Below are positions 1-8,391 of a DNA stretch of 61,359 nucleotides, one piece after another; the first letter of the stretch is position 1; every line of letters starts with the position of its first letter. This DNA comes from Planctomycetota bacterium (GTDB lineage: Bacteria > Planctomycetota > JAPUJT01): assembly GCA_027296055.1 (NCBI GenBank), contig JAPUJT010000084.1, forward strand, positions 1 through 61,359. The letters are read 5' to 3'. The notes under the pieces are model-generated. The model worked only from the letters and a program-made list of their open reading frames with translations, did no database searches and had not been told where the DNA came from. Both the position numbers and the translations under genes were made by a program.

Positions 1-810
1 CGGATCACGACGCAGCTCGAGATCAAGGTGATCGTGGTCGAGACCAGCTCGTCGTATCAGTTCGAATACGGATTCGACTTCTTCCTCGATCGGACGCCGG
101 CGAGTAACTCGGCGTTCCGGTCCGCCTCGACGGTCTATCAGAACCAATCGTTCCTCGATTCGTTGCTCACCGGTTCGAACTTTCAGGGGACGTCGGTCAC
201 CTTCGGAAGCGTCGGCTCCGTCGTGACCGAACTGGGCGATCTGACTCTCGTCCTGCGGGCGCTCGAGGACAAGGGGTACGCCCAGATCCTTGCCGAGCCG
301 AGCATCGTGATCCACAGCGGGGAAGAGGCCGAGATCAACGCGATCGTCAAGGAGCCGATCCCCCAGCTCGAACAGATCAACGCCCAGACGACCCGGATCA
401 CTACCCGGTACGAGGATGTCGGGGTCAAGTTCAAGGTCAAGGTGGAGAACATCGGGACGGAGGGTGCCGTGGTCTCCATTCACCCCGAGGTGTCGTCCGT
501 CACGGGTTTCACCGATCCCCAGACCTTCGGTGGGCTTTCCGTCCCCAAGATCGCCAAACGAGAAGCCAAGACGGTGCTCGACGTGCAGGATGGAGATCGA
601 TTCGTCATCGGTGGACTGAAAGATTCGAGAATCCTGATCGAGCACAGCCAGATACCCATCCTCGGTAGCATCCCCATCATAGGAAACCTGTTCAAGAGCC
701 GCCGCGAACGGAGAGAGCAGACCGACATTACTTTCTTCATCGAGGTACGAATCCTCGACGAGAGTCGCAAGGCAGAAATGAAGGTCCAGATCCCCGGTGA
801 TGGAGGCTAG
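1..810 (+). CDS. Secretin C-terminal domain protein (GspD/PilQ family), 5' truncated by the window
   Basis: The frame is open from base 1, so the gene begins upstream. The visible 269 residues are the outer-membrane secretin core: a beta-strand opening, then LAEPSIVIHSGEEAEI near residue 105, then GDRFVIGGL near residue 205, and the lip signature PILGSIPIIGNLF just before the C-terminus. These are the usual landmarks of the ring-forming channel of type II/III secretion and type IV pili. Which machine it serves cannot be told, because the N-terminal ring-building domains lie outside the window and no other secretion or pilus gene follows. It stops five bases before the start of the cupin gene and probably shares its transcript. 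Confidence 0.88.
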   Translation, partial: RITTQLEIKVIVVETSSSYQFEYGFDFFLDRTPASNSAFRSASTVYQNQSFLDSLLTGSNFQGTSVTFGSVGSVVTELGDLTLVLRALEDKGYAQILAEPSIVIHSGEEAEINAIVKEPIPQLEQINAQTTRITTRYEDVGVKFKVKVENIGTEGAVVSIHPEVSSVTGFTDPQTFGGLSVPKIAKREAKTVLDVQDGDRFVIGGLKDSRILIEHSQIPILGSIPIIGNLFKSRRERREQTDITFFIEVRILDESRKAEMKVQIPGDGG

Positions 811-814
811 GCTG

Positions 815-1261
815 ATGGCAAAACTGACGGTAAGCGCAATGATTCTCACCGTCGTCCTCCTGGCATGGACGGGTACCGTGCCCGCCCTGGGGGAACCGAA
901 ACCCTACGTGGGCAAGATTGAAGACCTCGTCGCCGAGCATCCGCTCGAGTCGAAGGACGCCCCGAAGGTGACGCCGTTGGCCGAAGGGGAGGGCTCCAGC
1001 GTGGCCCTGATCCAGACCCTGGCGCCGGTGAAGCTTCACTACCACGAGACGCACGACGAGACTGTCGTCGTCTGGAGCGGCAAGGGCAAGATGCGCCTCG
1101 GCGACGAGACGCACTCCGTCGGCCCGGGAAGCATCCTCTTTATACCCCGGAAGACCCTCCACTCCTTCGAGCCAACCGGCGAGGAGAAGGCGGTCGTCAT
1201 CTCCACCTTCTCTCCCCCCTTCGACGGCGAGGACCGTGTCTTCGTCCCGGAAGAGGAATAA
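815..1261 (+). CDS. Exported single-domain cupin protein
   Basis: 148 residues. The ATG at 815 was chosen over a GTG at 797 because GGAGG at 802-806 lies eight bases before it. The first ~25 residues form a signal peptide (basic start, hydrophobic run, VPALGEP cleavage region). The rest is a cupin barrel: motif 1 is LHYHETHDETVVV (two His plus Glu, and a further His), motif 2 is GPGSILFIPRKTLHSF with its own His, so a metal site is likely intact. The substrate cannot be predicted. It follows the secretin gene by four bases, which suggests co-transcription, but no functional tie to secretion is evident. Confidence 0.8.
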   Translation: MAKLTVSAMILTVVLLAWTGTVPALGEPKPYVGKIEDLVAEHPLESKDAPKVTPLAEGEGSSVALIQTLAPVKLHYHETHDETVVVWSGKGKMRLGDETHSVGPGSILFIPRKTLHSFEPTGEEKAVVISTFSPPFDGEDRVFVPEEE

Positions 1262-1294
1262 CCGATCAAGCCCGCGGACCAGGGGCGCCTTTTA

Positions 1295-2521
1295 TTGGCG
1301 CTTCTTCTTCTTGCGTTCACCATCAGGATAGTCCCGGCCCTCATGACGATGGGACCCTCGACCCGTCGTGCCGCCGGCGTCTCCCCTGGCGCCAATCCGT
1401 TTCCGGGAGACATCGGGCTCTTCTACCGGGGTGCGCACCTCATCTCGCAGGGCCGCAATCCGTACACGGCGGACCCCACTTACAGCACGTATCCTCCTCT
1501 CTGGATGGGTTACTCGTACCTCGCCTCTGTGGCATCCCGCTCATCGGGGATCCCCTTCGGCCTGTTCTTCAAGGGGATAGATATCCTGGCCGATCTCGGG
1601 ACGACGGCCTTGATCTTCCTGGCCCTCGTCTCTGCGGGTCGCGCACCAAGGACGGCGTTCTGGTTGACGACTCTCTTCGCCTGCAACCCCGTCTCGATCA
1701 TCATCACGTCACTCCACGGGCCCAATGATCCGGTGATACTCTTCCTGATCGTCCTTGCCTGTTGGTGGGCGGACCGGAACAGATTCTCGCTCGCCTACTT
1801 GGCCCTGGGGGTGGGTATCGCGATCAAGGTCTACCCTGTGCTCCTCGTGCCGTTCTTTCTGCTGCGCGATCCCTCACCTTTGTCACGAAAGGGGATAGCG
1901 GCGTTTCTGATTCCCCTTCCGTTCATGCTGGCACTGATCCCGTTCTGGTTGGAGTACGAAGTGGTCGTTCGCCAGGTAGGGGCTTACGGTGGCGTGACCG
2001 ATTTTGGCTATCTCTCCATCATCAGGACCTGGATGATTCTCCATCGCGAAGGCCTGGGAGCGGCGCCGGAGCTATGGCCTGCCGCCCTGAAGATCGGAAA
2101 GGTCTCCTTTCTCCTGATCTACGCCTACATTCTCGTTCGGTATCGTCGTTACGCGCTGGCGCGGTCCTGCCTCGCGGTGTTTCTCCTGTTTCTCTGCGTC
2201 TACGGGGGCATCAGCGCGCAGTACCACATCTGGGTGATCGCCCCCGCTCTCCTACCGGGGTCTGGATTTCGCTGGAAGGCCCTGGCGACGTATTCCGTGC
2301 TGGGGGCCGTCGCGATCCTCATCTTCTATTCGATATTTCACCCGGGAATGTTCCTCGGAGAGGTCCGATCGCCCCTGGGCGTCAGCTCCACGGATCTCTG
2401 GATCCACATCGGAATGAACGCGATCCTGTGGGTCGTGACCGTGGCCTGGGCCGCGCGGGTCATACTTCAACCTCTCGGGGTCGGGCCGCCTTTGCAAGAT
2501 GAGGCAGGTACTTCCGGGTAG
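1295..2521 (+). CDS. GT-C type membrane glycosyltransferase (DUF2029/GT87-like)
   Basis: About 408 residues with some nine or ten hydrophobic segments. A TTG at 1295 is the only plausible early start. The luminal loop contains FYRGAHLISQGRNPY and STYPPLWMGY, and a later segment reads GPNDPVILFL then GIAIKVYPVLLVPFFLLR. This arrangement (GxNPY, YPPL, KxYP before a transmembrane helix) is typical of polyprenyl-phosphate-sugar-dependent mannosyltransferases of the GT87/DUF2029 group. Such enzymes transfer a sugar from a lipid carrier on the outer face of the inner membrane. The acceptor is unknown. The 3' end overlaps the convergent mutY gene by about 60 bases. Confidence 0.72.
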   Translation: MALLLLAFTIRIVPALMTMGPSTRRAAGVSPGANPFPGDIGLFYRGAHLISQGRNPYTADPTYSTYPPLWMGYSYLASVASRSSGIPFGLFFKGIDILADLGTTALIFLALVSAGRAPRTAFWLTTLFACNPVSIIITSLHGPNDPVILFLIVLACWWADRNRFSLAYLALGVGIAIKVYPVLLVPFFLLRDPSPLSRKGIAAFLIPLPFMLALIPFWLEYEVVVRQVGAYGGVTDFGYLSIIRTWMILHREGLGAAPELWPAALKIGKVSFLLIYAYILVRYRRYALARSCLAVFLLFLCVYGGISAQYHIWVIAPALLPGSGFRWKALATYSVLGAVAILIFYSIFHPGMFLGEVRSPLGVSSTDLWIHIGMNAILWVVTVAWAARVILQPLGVGPPLQDEAGTSG

Positions 2522-3623
2522 CCCCGGTGATCGGCACGTCGCGGATCTCCTCGGGAGATAGCCAGCGGCAGGCCTCGTAGACCCGGGTGCGAAGCCGACC
2601 CTTCTCCACGCGACAGTCGAAGGCGACCCCTCGGATCTGCCGGTCCATGATCGAGTGGCGAATCTCTCCGAGGCGTTTCACGACACGGACTTGCAGGCCC
2701 AGCCGCTCACGCGTGAGATCGCGCAAGAACTGTTCTTCGGGCAGAGAGTCAACCATCTCGCCTCCGGGTAGCTCCCAGAGGCCTCCGAGCAAACCCTTTT
2801 CAGGCCGGCGAGCCAGAAGCACCCGTCCGCCCCTGCGGATCACCGCGGCGACCTCCCGGACTCGTCGCGACCGGGATGGCGATGCAGGGGGGATTGAACG
2901 GGCAAGACCCTGCTTTCGCGCGCGACAGCTCCCACGGACGGGACATTTCTCGCAGGAAGGGTTTCTCGGGAGGCAAATGCGAGCTCCGAGATCCATCAGG
3001 GCCTGATTGAAGACACCCGGATCGCGGACAGGGACCAGGGTCTCGGCCCATCGACGGACCCTTCCCATGGCGCCGCTCCGCTTCGGGTCGCCCCGATAAG
3101 CCTGCAACCGCGCCACGACCCGGAAGGTGTTTCCGTCCACGGCTGCGGCCCTCTCGCCGAAGGCGATGCTCCGGATCGCCCCCGCCGTGTAGTCGCCGAT
3201 GCCCGGGAGGGATCGAAGGGCCTCTGCCGAGCGCGGAACCTTGCCCCCGTAACGCTCCTCCACTTCCCTCACCGCCTGGTGGAGGTTCCGCGCTCGTCGG
3301 TAGTAGCCGAGTCCCGACCAGGCCATCAGCACCTCATCCACTCTGGCCCGGGAGAGGGATCGAAGAGAAGGGAATCTCCGCATGAGGTCACGGAAATAGG
3401 GGATCGCTGTCTCGACGCGCGTCTGCTGAAGGAGGATCTCCGACACCCAGACGCGGTACGGGGTGGGTCTCTTCCGCCAGGGCAGATCCCTCTTCTCTCT
3501 GGCGTACCAGTCGAGGACCCCCCGCCGGATCCTCGAGATCCGGCCGGAGGTAAGGTTTGATGCCTCTGCTCTCGCGCTTCCCATCCCCTCCAGGAAACCC
3601 TTCCCCGCCCGGGATTCAAGCAT
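2460..3623 (-). CDS. mutY: A/G-specific adenine glycosylase MutY
   Basis: Removes adenine mispaired with 8-oxoguanine or guanine in base-excision repair. The helix-hairpin-helix glycosylase domain shows DLPWRKRPTPYRVWVSEILL (catalytic Glu), LPGIGDYTAGAI and VDGNTFRVVARL (catalytic Asp). An iron-sulfur cluster motif C-x6-C-x2-C-x5-C follows (ICLPRNPSCEKCPVRGSC). The C-terminal third is a NUDIX-fold 8-oxoG-reading domain (LLGGLWELPGGE). The open frame runs back to 3764, but family members begin roughly ten residues before DWY, so I favour the ATG at 3623 or the one at 3584. The longer N-terminus looks non-coding. It converges with the glycosyltransferase gene and overlaps its 3' end. Confidence 0.93.
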   Translation of the reverse strand: MLESRAGKGFLEGMGSARAEASNLTSGRISRIRRGVLDWYAREKRDLPWRKRPTPYRVWVSEILLQQTRVETAIPYFRDLMRRFPSLRSLSRARVDEVLMAWSGLGYYRRARNLHQAVREVEERYGGKVPRSAEALRSLPGIGDYTAGAIRSIAFGERAAAVDGNTFRVVARLQAYRGDPKRSGAMGRVRRWAETLVPVRDPGVFNQALMDLGARICLPRNPSCEKCPVRGSCRARKQGLARSIPPASPSRSRRVREVAAVIRRGGRVLLARRPEKGLLGGLWELPGGEMVDSLPEEQFLRDLTRERLGLQVRVVKRLGEIRHSIMDRQIRGVAFDCRVEKGRLRTRVYEACRWLSPEEIRDVPITGATRKYLPHLAKAARPREVEV

Positions 3624-3867
3624 CCTTTTCACCCTGGAAACCACATTCAACCGGATCGGGGACACACATCCCTGGTCGTCCACAGAGTATGCGAATGGCT
3701 CCGTGGCTTCCGTCCTCGCGAAGTAGGCAGCTACTTCCCGCTGGGTGTATGTCCCCGAAACCAATCCAGGGCGGAAGCGATCACGCGTGTAGATTGCTGG
3801 CCCAACGAGTTAGGATGGGGCATCGACCTTCCGAGTCGCGCAAATGTCCGCTTATTCTAGGGAGACC

Positions 3868-4637
3868 ATGGATTTCAACCGAACAGAATTCGACCGAACA
3901 TTGGAAGAGGGCATGCGCGAGGCAGCCGAGGCCATCGTGCGTCGCTGTCACGCAGTGGCCCTCACGGGCGCAGGAATCTCGGTACCCAGCGGCATCCCCG
4001 ACTTTCGCAGCCCCGGGGGGATCTGGGAGAAGTTCGACCCGATGGAGTACGCGACGATCGACGCCTTCCTTCGGGATCCGGCGAAGGTCTGGGAGTTCTT
4101 CGTCGAGCTGGACGAGCTTCTCCTCGGCGCCGAGCCCAACCCAGCGCACGAGGCCTTGGCCCGCCTCGAGGCGATCGGTTTGCTTGATGGAGTGATCACT
4201 CAGAACGTCGACAACCTCCATCGGCAAGCTGGTTCGAAGATCGTCGTCGAGTTCCATGGGAGCGGGCGACAGCTGATCTGCCCCGGCTGCGGTGGGCGGC
4301 GCTACCCCGAGCCGGACATGCAAATCCCGCCGGTCTGCTCGTGCGGGCAGGCGATGAAGCCCGACGTCGTCCTCTTCGGCGAGCCGCCCCGGTCCGCGCC
4401 CTGGAAGAGGCGTCGAAGCTGGCGGGGAGATCCGGGGTCCTGATCGTCGCCGGTACCTCGGCGGAGGTCGCCCCGGCGTCTGCCATCCCGCTCGAGGCCT
4501 CCAGCGGCGGCTCGCTCGTGGTGGAGTGCAATCTCGAGAGGACGAGGCTCACCGGGACGATCACCGACGTCTTCCTGCAGGGCCCCGCAGAGGTGATTCT
4601 CCCTGGCCTCGGCGCCCTGGTTGAATCGATACAATAA
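3868..4637 (+). CDS. Sir2-family NAD-dependent protein deacylase, reading frame broken once
   Basis: The first frame gives GAGISVPSGIPDFRSPGGIW, TQNVDNLH, the catalytic His in VEFHGS (residue 130) and zinc cysteines CPGC and CSC, up to KPDVVLFGE near 4385. The rest of the Rossmann fold (VLIVAGTSAEVAP, then LVVECNLERT) continues in another frame from about 4390 to the stop at 4637. One extra C in the CCCC run at 4387-4390 would restore a single ~256-residue sirtuin, which is the normal length. As written, the first frame stops at 4443 after a wrong tail. This is either a base-calling error or a real frameshift. AGGGAG at 3859-3864 supports the ATG at 3868 over the one at 3844. Confidence 0.85.
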
Positions 4638-4668
4638 TCCGAGGGGGTGGGTAAGCCTTCCTCCGCAT

Positions 4669-4697
4669 TTGATCCGGGAGGTCGCTCCCCGTAGAGT
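4669..4697 (+). promoter_or_regulatory. Predicted sigma-70 promoter upstream of the pseudokinase gene
   Basis: TTGATC, 17 bases, TAGAGT; it lies 40-70 bases upstream of the ATG at 4738, in the 100-base gap after the Sir2 gene. Sequence match only. Confidence 0.35.
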
Positions 4698-4737
4698 ACC
4701 CGGACTTCTATCGAACCACCGATTCCGGGGAACGACC

Positions 4738-5598
4738 ATGCCCTTCGTCTGCTCCAGATGCGGATTCCTGATCCCGAAGGTCCCCCGCAGCCCGGAGCCA
4801 CGCTGTCCCCGCTGCTGGACCACCCTCGCGGGCGCGAGTGGATTTGCCTTCCCCACCTCGACCGATGAAGCTCCGACCTCCCCGCTCGAGGCCGCCATGC
4901 CCGCGCTCCCGCGCGAGCCTGGCCCGGGAGATCGTGTCGCAGGTCATCGTCTCTTGAAGGAATGGTCCCGGGGAGAGGGTGTCGTGACGTTCGAGGCCTT
5001 GCAGGAGGAGCGGGGAGAGCCCGTTCTCTTGAGCCTCTATATCTCGATGCGCTCGGATGATCCTGACGTGGAGGATCAGATTCGAAAGGAAGCGGAGAGG
5101 GTTCAGGCGGTGGAGGCAGCCCACTTTGCCCCCCTGGTGGAGTGGGGTCTCGAGGAGGGCATCCCGTACCTGGCGCACCGGGCATCCGGCAGGAGCCTCC
5201 GGTCCTGGATCGACGGAAAGCGGCGCGCTCAGCGTAAGGGGCGAGAGCTTCCTGACGTGGAAAAATGGGCGATGCGCCTGGCCGATCTGGCGGAGGACGC
5301 GGGACGTCTCCATGAGGATCGGATCGGCGCCGGCGGGATCTCCGCCTCCGACATCCTCTTGGCAGCAGACGAACACCTCGTGGTCGTGGGACTGGGGCGG
5401 GCCGGCTGGTACGGGGGGGCCGATCCACGTGTGAGCGACGTCCGGGGGCTTCTCGAGGTCGTATCCGAGATCGCTGGACTGGCGGCGCCTGCCTCGAGCT
5501 CTCGGCTCCAGGAGATCGCCGGGAGAGAGCTTACCACCTCCGGCGAGCTGGCGAGTGAGCTACGCCTTGCAGCGGGATCTACTCCCCGACCAACCTGA
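4738..5598 (+). CDS. Zinc-ribbon protein with a degenerate protein-kinase-like fold
   Basis: 286 residues. The ATG at 4738 follows GGGGAACGACC. The N-terminus is a zinc ribbon (CSRCGF, then CPRCW). From about residue 60 the sequence tracks a Ser/Thr kinase: DRVAGHRLLKEWSRGEGVV resembles the glycine-loop strand, HFAPLVEWG then IPYLAHRASGRSL resembles the hinge, and LHEDRIGAGGISASDILLA then HLVVVGLG aligns with the catalytic and magnesium loops. The HRD Asp, loop Lys and DFG Asp are all absent, so phosphotransfer is unlikely. I infer a pseudokinase or binding scaffold. No transmembrane segment is visible. It converges with the coiled-coil gene at 5601, two bases away. Confidence 0.55.
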   Translation: MPFVCSRCGFLIPKVPRSPEPRCPRCWTTLAGASGFAFPTSTDEAPTSPLEAAMPALPREPGPGDRVAGHRLLKEWSRGEGVVTFEALQEERGEPVLLSLYISMRSDDPDVEDQIRKEAERVQAVEAAHFAPLVEWGLEEGIPYLAHRASGRSLRSWIDGKRRAQRKGRELPDVEKWAMRLADLAEDAGRLHEDRIGAGGISASDILLAADEHLVVVGLGRAGWYGGADPRVSDVRGLLEVVSEIAGLAAPASSSRLQEIAGRELTTSGELASELRLAAGSTPRPT

Positions 5599-5600
5599 AA

Positions 5601-7409
5601 TCAACGGCGAAGTTTCCTGGTCGAAGCGGGCGCGGCCACCGCCCGTCCCACCTGGAGCTGAGTCGTTTTGAGGAGGTCGATCTTCCGCGGAATCGTCATG
5701 GATCGGCCGCTGCGCTGGAAGCGGATCTCGACGACGGGCCTCCGGGCATCGGACGGGTTGACGGCGACGACGCGCCCGACCTCTCCCGTCGAGAGCTGGA
5801 TCCAGGAGCCGGGTGGAAAGAGCGAGGCCATCCTGAGGAAGGACTTCACACAGTCTTTGTCCAGTTCGCCAGCTTCCACGTAGGTGATCAGCTCGGCGAC
5901 GGCCTCTCCGGGAAGTATCGGAGGGCGCTTGGCGATCAGGCGCCCGTAGGCGCCGGCGACCGCTATGATCTTGTTGTATTCCTGTTGTATGTTCGCTGGA
6001 GTCGTTCCGCCGTTACCAAGGACGAGGAGGGCGCAGATCCCCACCTTCCTCACTTCGACGTGCTCGTAACCTCGTTCTCCCGCCAGAGCCATTGCGAGCT
6101 TGGTGGTGAAGTAAAGCTTCTGGTAGCCTTCCGCCTGCCTTCCGTTGAATCCGGTGAACGGAGTCACCGAGCCATCCTTGAGGGCCTTGTCCAGATCCGC
6201 GATGAACGCGCCCAGTCCCAGCGGACTGACCCCGCCGCCAGACAGCACCGATCTCAAGGTAAGCCGATTGTCCTTCAGGAGCCTCTTCTCGACCGTAGGG
6301 TTGCCGAATGGATCCTGCTCGGCCGCGAGAGCATCTTTCAGGTCGGACTTTCTCATCCGGCCCGTCTCCTCCGCCGGGCTCGTCGTGAGTAGTTCGCCTT
6401 CCAGGGCCTCGGGGATGAGAGGCGCGATATCCCCGACGGGGATGTCAGGGAAATTCTCTGGACTACCCTCCGGCGATGCCTGCCCCTCGGCCGGCGATGG
6501 ATCGCCGCCGAGGATGGCGGTGAGCTTCTCTTCGAGTGCGTCGACCTCACTTTCCGGCCGCTGGGGGGCCTCTCCAGCGGCAGGGGGCGCGTACGATCGA
6601 GCCTTTGACGCCTTTCCGAGTCGAGCGAGCAGTCGGTCTCTTTCGTTCCGGAGCCACTCCACCTCCTCGCGAGCCGTCGAGACCTCCTGCTGGTTCTCCT
6701 CCATCTGGGAGATCAGAGCGTTGAGCTGAAGCTCCATCTGGTTGCTCTTGCGCTGGAACTTCTCCTTCTCCTCCTCGATCTCGGAGGCTTTCTTGTCGCC
6801 CCTTACGGAATTGGTGGAGAGGGCGTGGAGGTTATCGCGCGCCTCGCTGAGGAGGCGTTCGCTCTTGGACTTCTCGGCCTGCGTCGCCTTGAGCCGCGCG
6901 CTGATCTTCTCCGTCTTCTCCTCCGCGTCTTCGAGTCTTGTCATGTAGGAGTTGAGCTGTAGCTCGAGATGGTTCGTCTTCTCCTGGTACCTCTCCCTCT
7001 CCTGCGACAGCTCATCGTATCTCTCTCGCAGCTCGGAGATGTACTGCTCGCGCTTTTTCAACTCGTGGTCGCGGCCCCGGATGTCCCCCTTCAGCTGATT
7101 GATCTCTCCGACCAGCTCCTCGAGAGAGAGCTGGATGTTCTCGGTCGGCGTCTCCCCCATCGCGTCGCTCGGGCGACGCCAGCCTGCCCGGACGGGGACG
7201 CGGAACGACTCGGTCCGCGATCCGCCTTCCCGGTGGCGCGGTCGATCCGACTCCGTGGAAGGGCCCGCGTCGTCCTCCGACTCCTCCAGGGCTTCCGCCG
7301 CTAACGATCCGAACTCCTCGGTGTCCAGCGGCGCGTCCGCTTCCTCGGAAGACTCGTCGTCGCCCTCGGGTCGGAACTTCTTCAGGATGTCATCGAGAAA
7401 ATCAGGCAT
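5601..7409 (-). CDS. Coiled-coil protein with a C-terminal inactivated HD-GYP-like domain
   Basis: 602 residues. Residues 1-90 are acidic and probably disordered. About 95-260 form a long coiled coil with an internal repeat (EKTNHLELQLNSYMTRLED, then RKSNQMELQLNALISQMEE). A Pro/Glu-rich linker follows. Residues ~380-530 align with the HD-GYP domain of the protein at 13004-14941: LYFTTKLAMALAG replaces HSHNVSKLAMFLG, and ALLVLGNGGTTP replaces AILHDVGLAELP. Both metal-binding His and the HD pair are therefore lost, and no GYP motif exists. The last ~75 residues (LFPPGSWIQLSTGEVGRVV) match the same partner. I infer a non-catalytic paralogue of the HD-GYP protein. It has its own promoter and a ~190-base leader. 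Confidence 0.6.
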   Translation of the reverse strand: MPDFLDDILKKFRPEGDDESSEEADAPLDTEEFGSLAAEALEESEDDAGPSTESDRPRHREGGSRTESFRVPVRAGWRRPSDAMGETPTENIQLSLEELVGEINQLKGDIRGRDHELKKREQYISELRERYDELSQERERYQEKTNHLELQLNSYMTRLEDAEEKTEKISARLKATQAEKSKSERLLSEARDNLHALSTNSVRGDKKASEIEEEKEKFQRKSNQMELQLNALISQMEENQQEVSTAREEVEWLRNERDRLLARLGKASKARSYAPPAAGEAPQRPESEVDALEEKLTAILGGDPSPAEGQASPEGSPENFPDIPVGDIAPLIPEALEGELLTTSPAEETGRMRKSDLKDALAAEQDPFGNPTVEKRLLKDNRLTLRSVLSGGGVSPLGLGAFIADLDKALKDGSVTPFTGFNGRQAEGYQKLYFTTKLAMALAGERGYEHVEVRKVGICALLVLGNGGTTPANIQQEYNKIIAVAGAYGRLIAKRPPILPGEAVAELITYVEAGELDKDCVKSFLRMASLFPPGSWIQLSTGEVGRVVAVNPSDARRPVVEIRFQRSGRSMTIPRKIDLLKTTQLQVGRAVAAPASTRKLRR

Positions 7410-7759
7410 GGCGAGAGGGGGCTATGCACCCGGCGGGCCCGAACTCGGCCGCCAGTACAGGGGAGATCCTTCCGAGGCGGCCTCGCGCGGGTCGCGCGCC
7501 CCCACATGGTCCTAGTATGGTTCTACTACCCCCTCTCAGCCCGAATTTCTCGCAATGCCTGCGAGAGACCCGGACCTGCGCATCTACAACTCTATGTCTA
7601 TGCAAAGAATTATACATTTTGAGAGCCGAGTTTTCAAATTCGGGACGTTCGGGGCCGTCCCCGGCTTCCCCCCTGAAGCTATCCCCGGATCCAGCCGATG
7701 AAGTTAGGTGGACGCCCACCCGGCGGCCCCGAGGGGCCCGGGGGGGCCAGGAGGCAGTC
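7410..7759. other. 350-base divergent intergenic region
   Basis: Separates the minus-strand coiled-coil gene from the plus-strand gene at 7760. It holds the minus-strand promoter at 7609-7637 and an AT-richer patch around it. It also holds a small perfect hairpin (CTCGCA at 7549-7554, TGCGAG at 7560-7565) inside the predicted leader. I see no gene here and no match to a known riboswitch. Confidence 0.5.
7609..7637 (-). promoter_or_regulatory. Predicted sigma-70 promoter for the inactivated HD-GYP gene
   Basis: Read on the minus strand: TTGAAA (7637-7632), 17 bases, TATAAT (7614-7609). Transcription would begin near 7602, leaving a leader of about 190 bases before the ATG at 7409. Confidence 0.5.
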
Positions 7760-8344
7760 ATGGAAGTTCGGATCAACGGCGAGATAGCGACGATCGGAGC
7801 CAAGCGGCCTCTTGGACCGGCCCAGATCACCAAGGCCGTCACCCACTGGGCCGACAAGGCGGGGTCGACGCTCTGCTCGCTGGCCCTCGATGGGAGAGCG
7901 ACCACGGCCCAGGAGATCCGGGATGGCGAGGAATCGGGCGGGGATCCGCCGAAGCTCCTGGAAATCGGGACCTTGCGGCCGTCGGACGTCGGTACCTACG
8001 CGATCCGCCGGGCGGCGGGGCTCCTGCCAGGGCTGCGCCTGGATCTTTCCCTGGCGGAGAGGTCTCTCGGGCAGGGCGAATCACGCGAGGGACTGCAGGC
8101 GTTGATGCAGACCGTGTCGACCCTGGGTTCGATCGAGGCGGCGGTCCGATCCCTATCTCGCATCGCTCCCGGCCTTTCGGATCATTGGGCGCCTGTCTCC
8201 CGGAGGCTCCAGGCGCTTCTCGATGGGATTCGCTCATCCATCGAGGCCCGGGATATCGACCGGTTGGCCACCCTGCTACGCGACGGGGGAGTCAGCTTGG
8301 TCGAGGACCTGGGCGACGTCTTCGAGGCGGTCCTCGAGTCCTGA
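7760..8344 (+). CDS. Uncharacterised protein encoded upstream of ruvB
   Basis: 194 residues. The ATG at 7760 follows AGGAGG at 7749-7754 with a five-base gap, so the much longer upstream open frame is rejected. I do not recognise a family. The start (MEVRINGEIATIGAKRPL) reads like a small beta-sheet unit, followed by a mostly helical body rich in Leu, Arg and Ser. The C-terminus (LLRDGGVSLVEDLGDVFEAV) is amphipathic. There is no signal peptide or membrane segment. It lies 47 bases upstream of ruvB on the same strand and is probably co-transcribed with it. Confidence 0.6.
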   Translation: MEVRINGEIATIGAKRPLGPAQITKAVTHWADKAGSTLCSLALDGRATTAQEIRDGEESGGDPPKLLEIGTLRPSDVGTYAIRRAAGLLPGLRLDLSLAERSLGQGESREGLQALMQTVSTLGSIEAAVRSLSRIAPGLSDHWAPVSRRLQALLDGIRSSIEARDIDRLATLLRDGGVSLVEDLGDVFEAVLES

Positions 8345-8391
8345 CTGTCGGACCTATATTCCATAATGATTCGAAAGGAGAGGATGGGACA

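Noticed and set aside
1..2521. A complete secretion or pilus gene cluster
   Set aside because: Only the secretin is recognisable; the cupin and glycosyltransferase that follow have no known place in those machines.
3624..3764. N-terminal extension of MutY
   Set aside because: The open frame continues 47 codons upstream, but family members start near the ATG at 3623 or 3584 and the extra sequence matches nothing.
7410..7602. Cyclic di-GMP riboswitch in the leader of the inactive HD-GYP gene
   Set aside because: I looked for the conserved GEMM core in the ~190-base leader and did not find it.
7708..8391. A 228-residue N-terminal extension of RuvB
   Set aside because: RuvB starts at 8392 with a strong ribosome site; the upstream part of the frame overlaps another gene.
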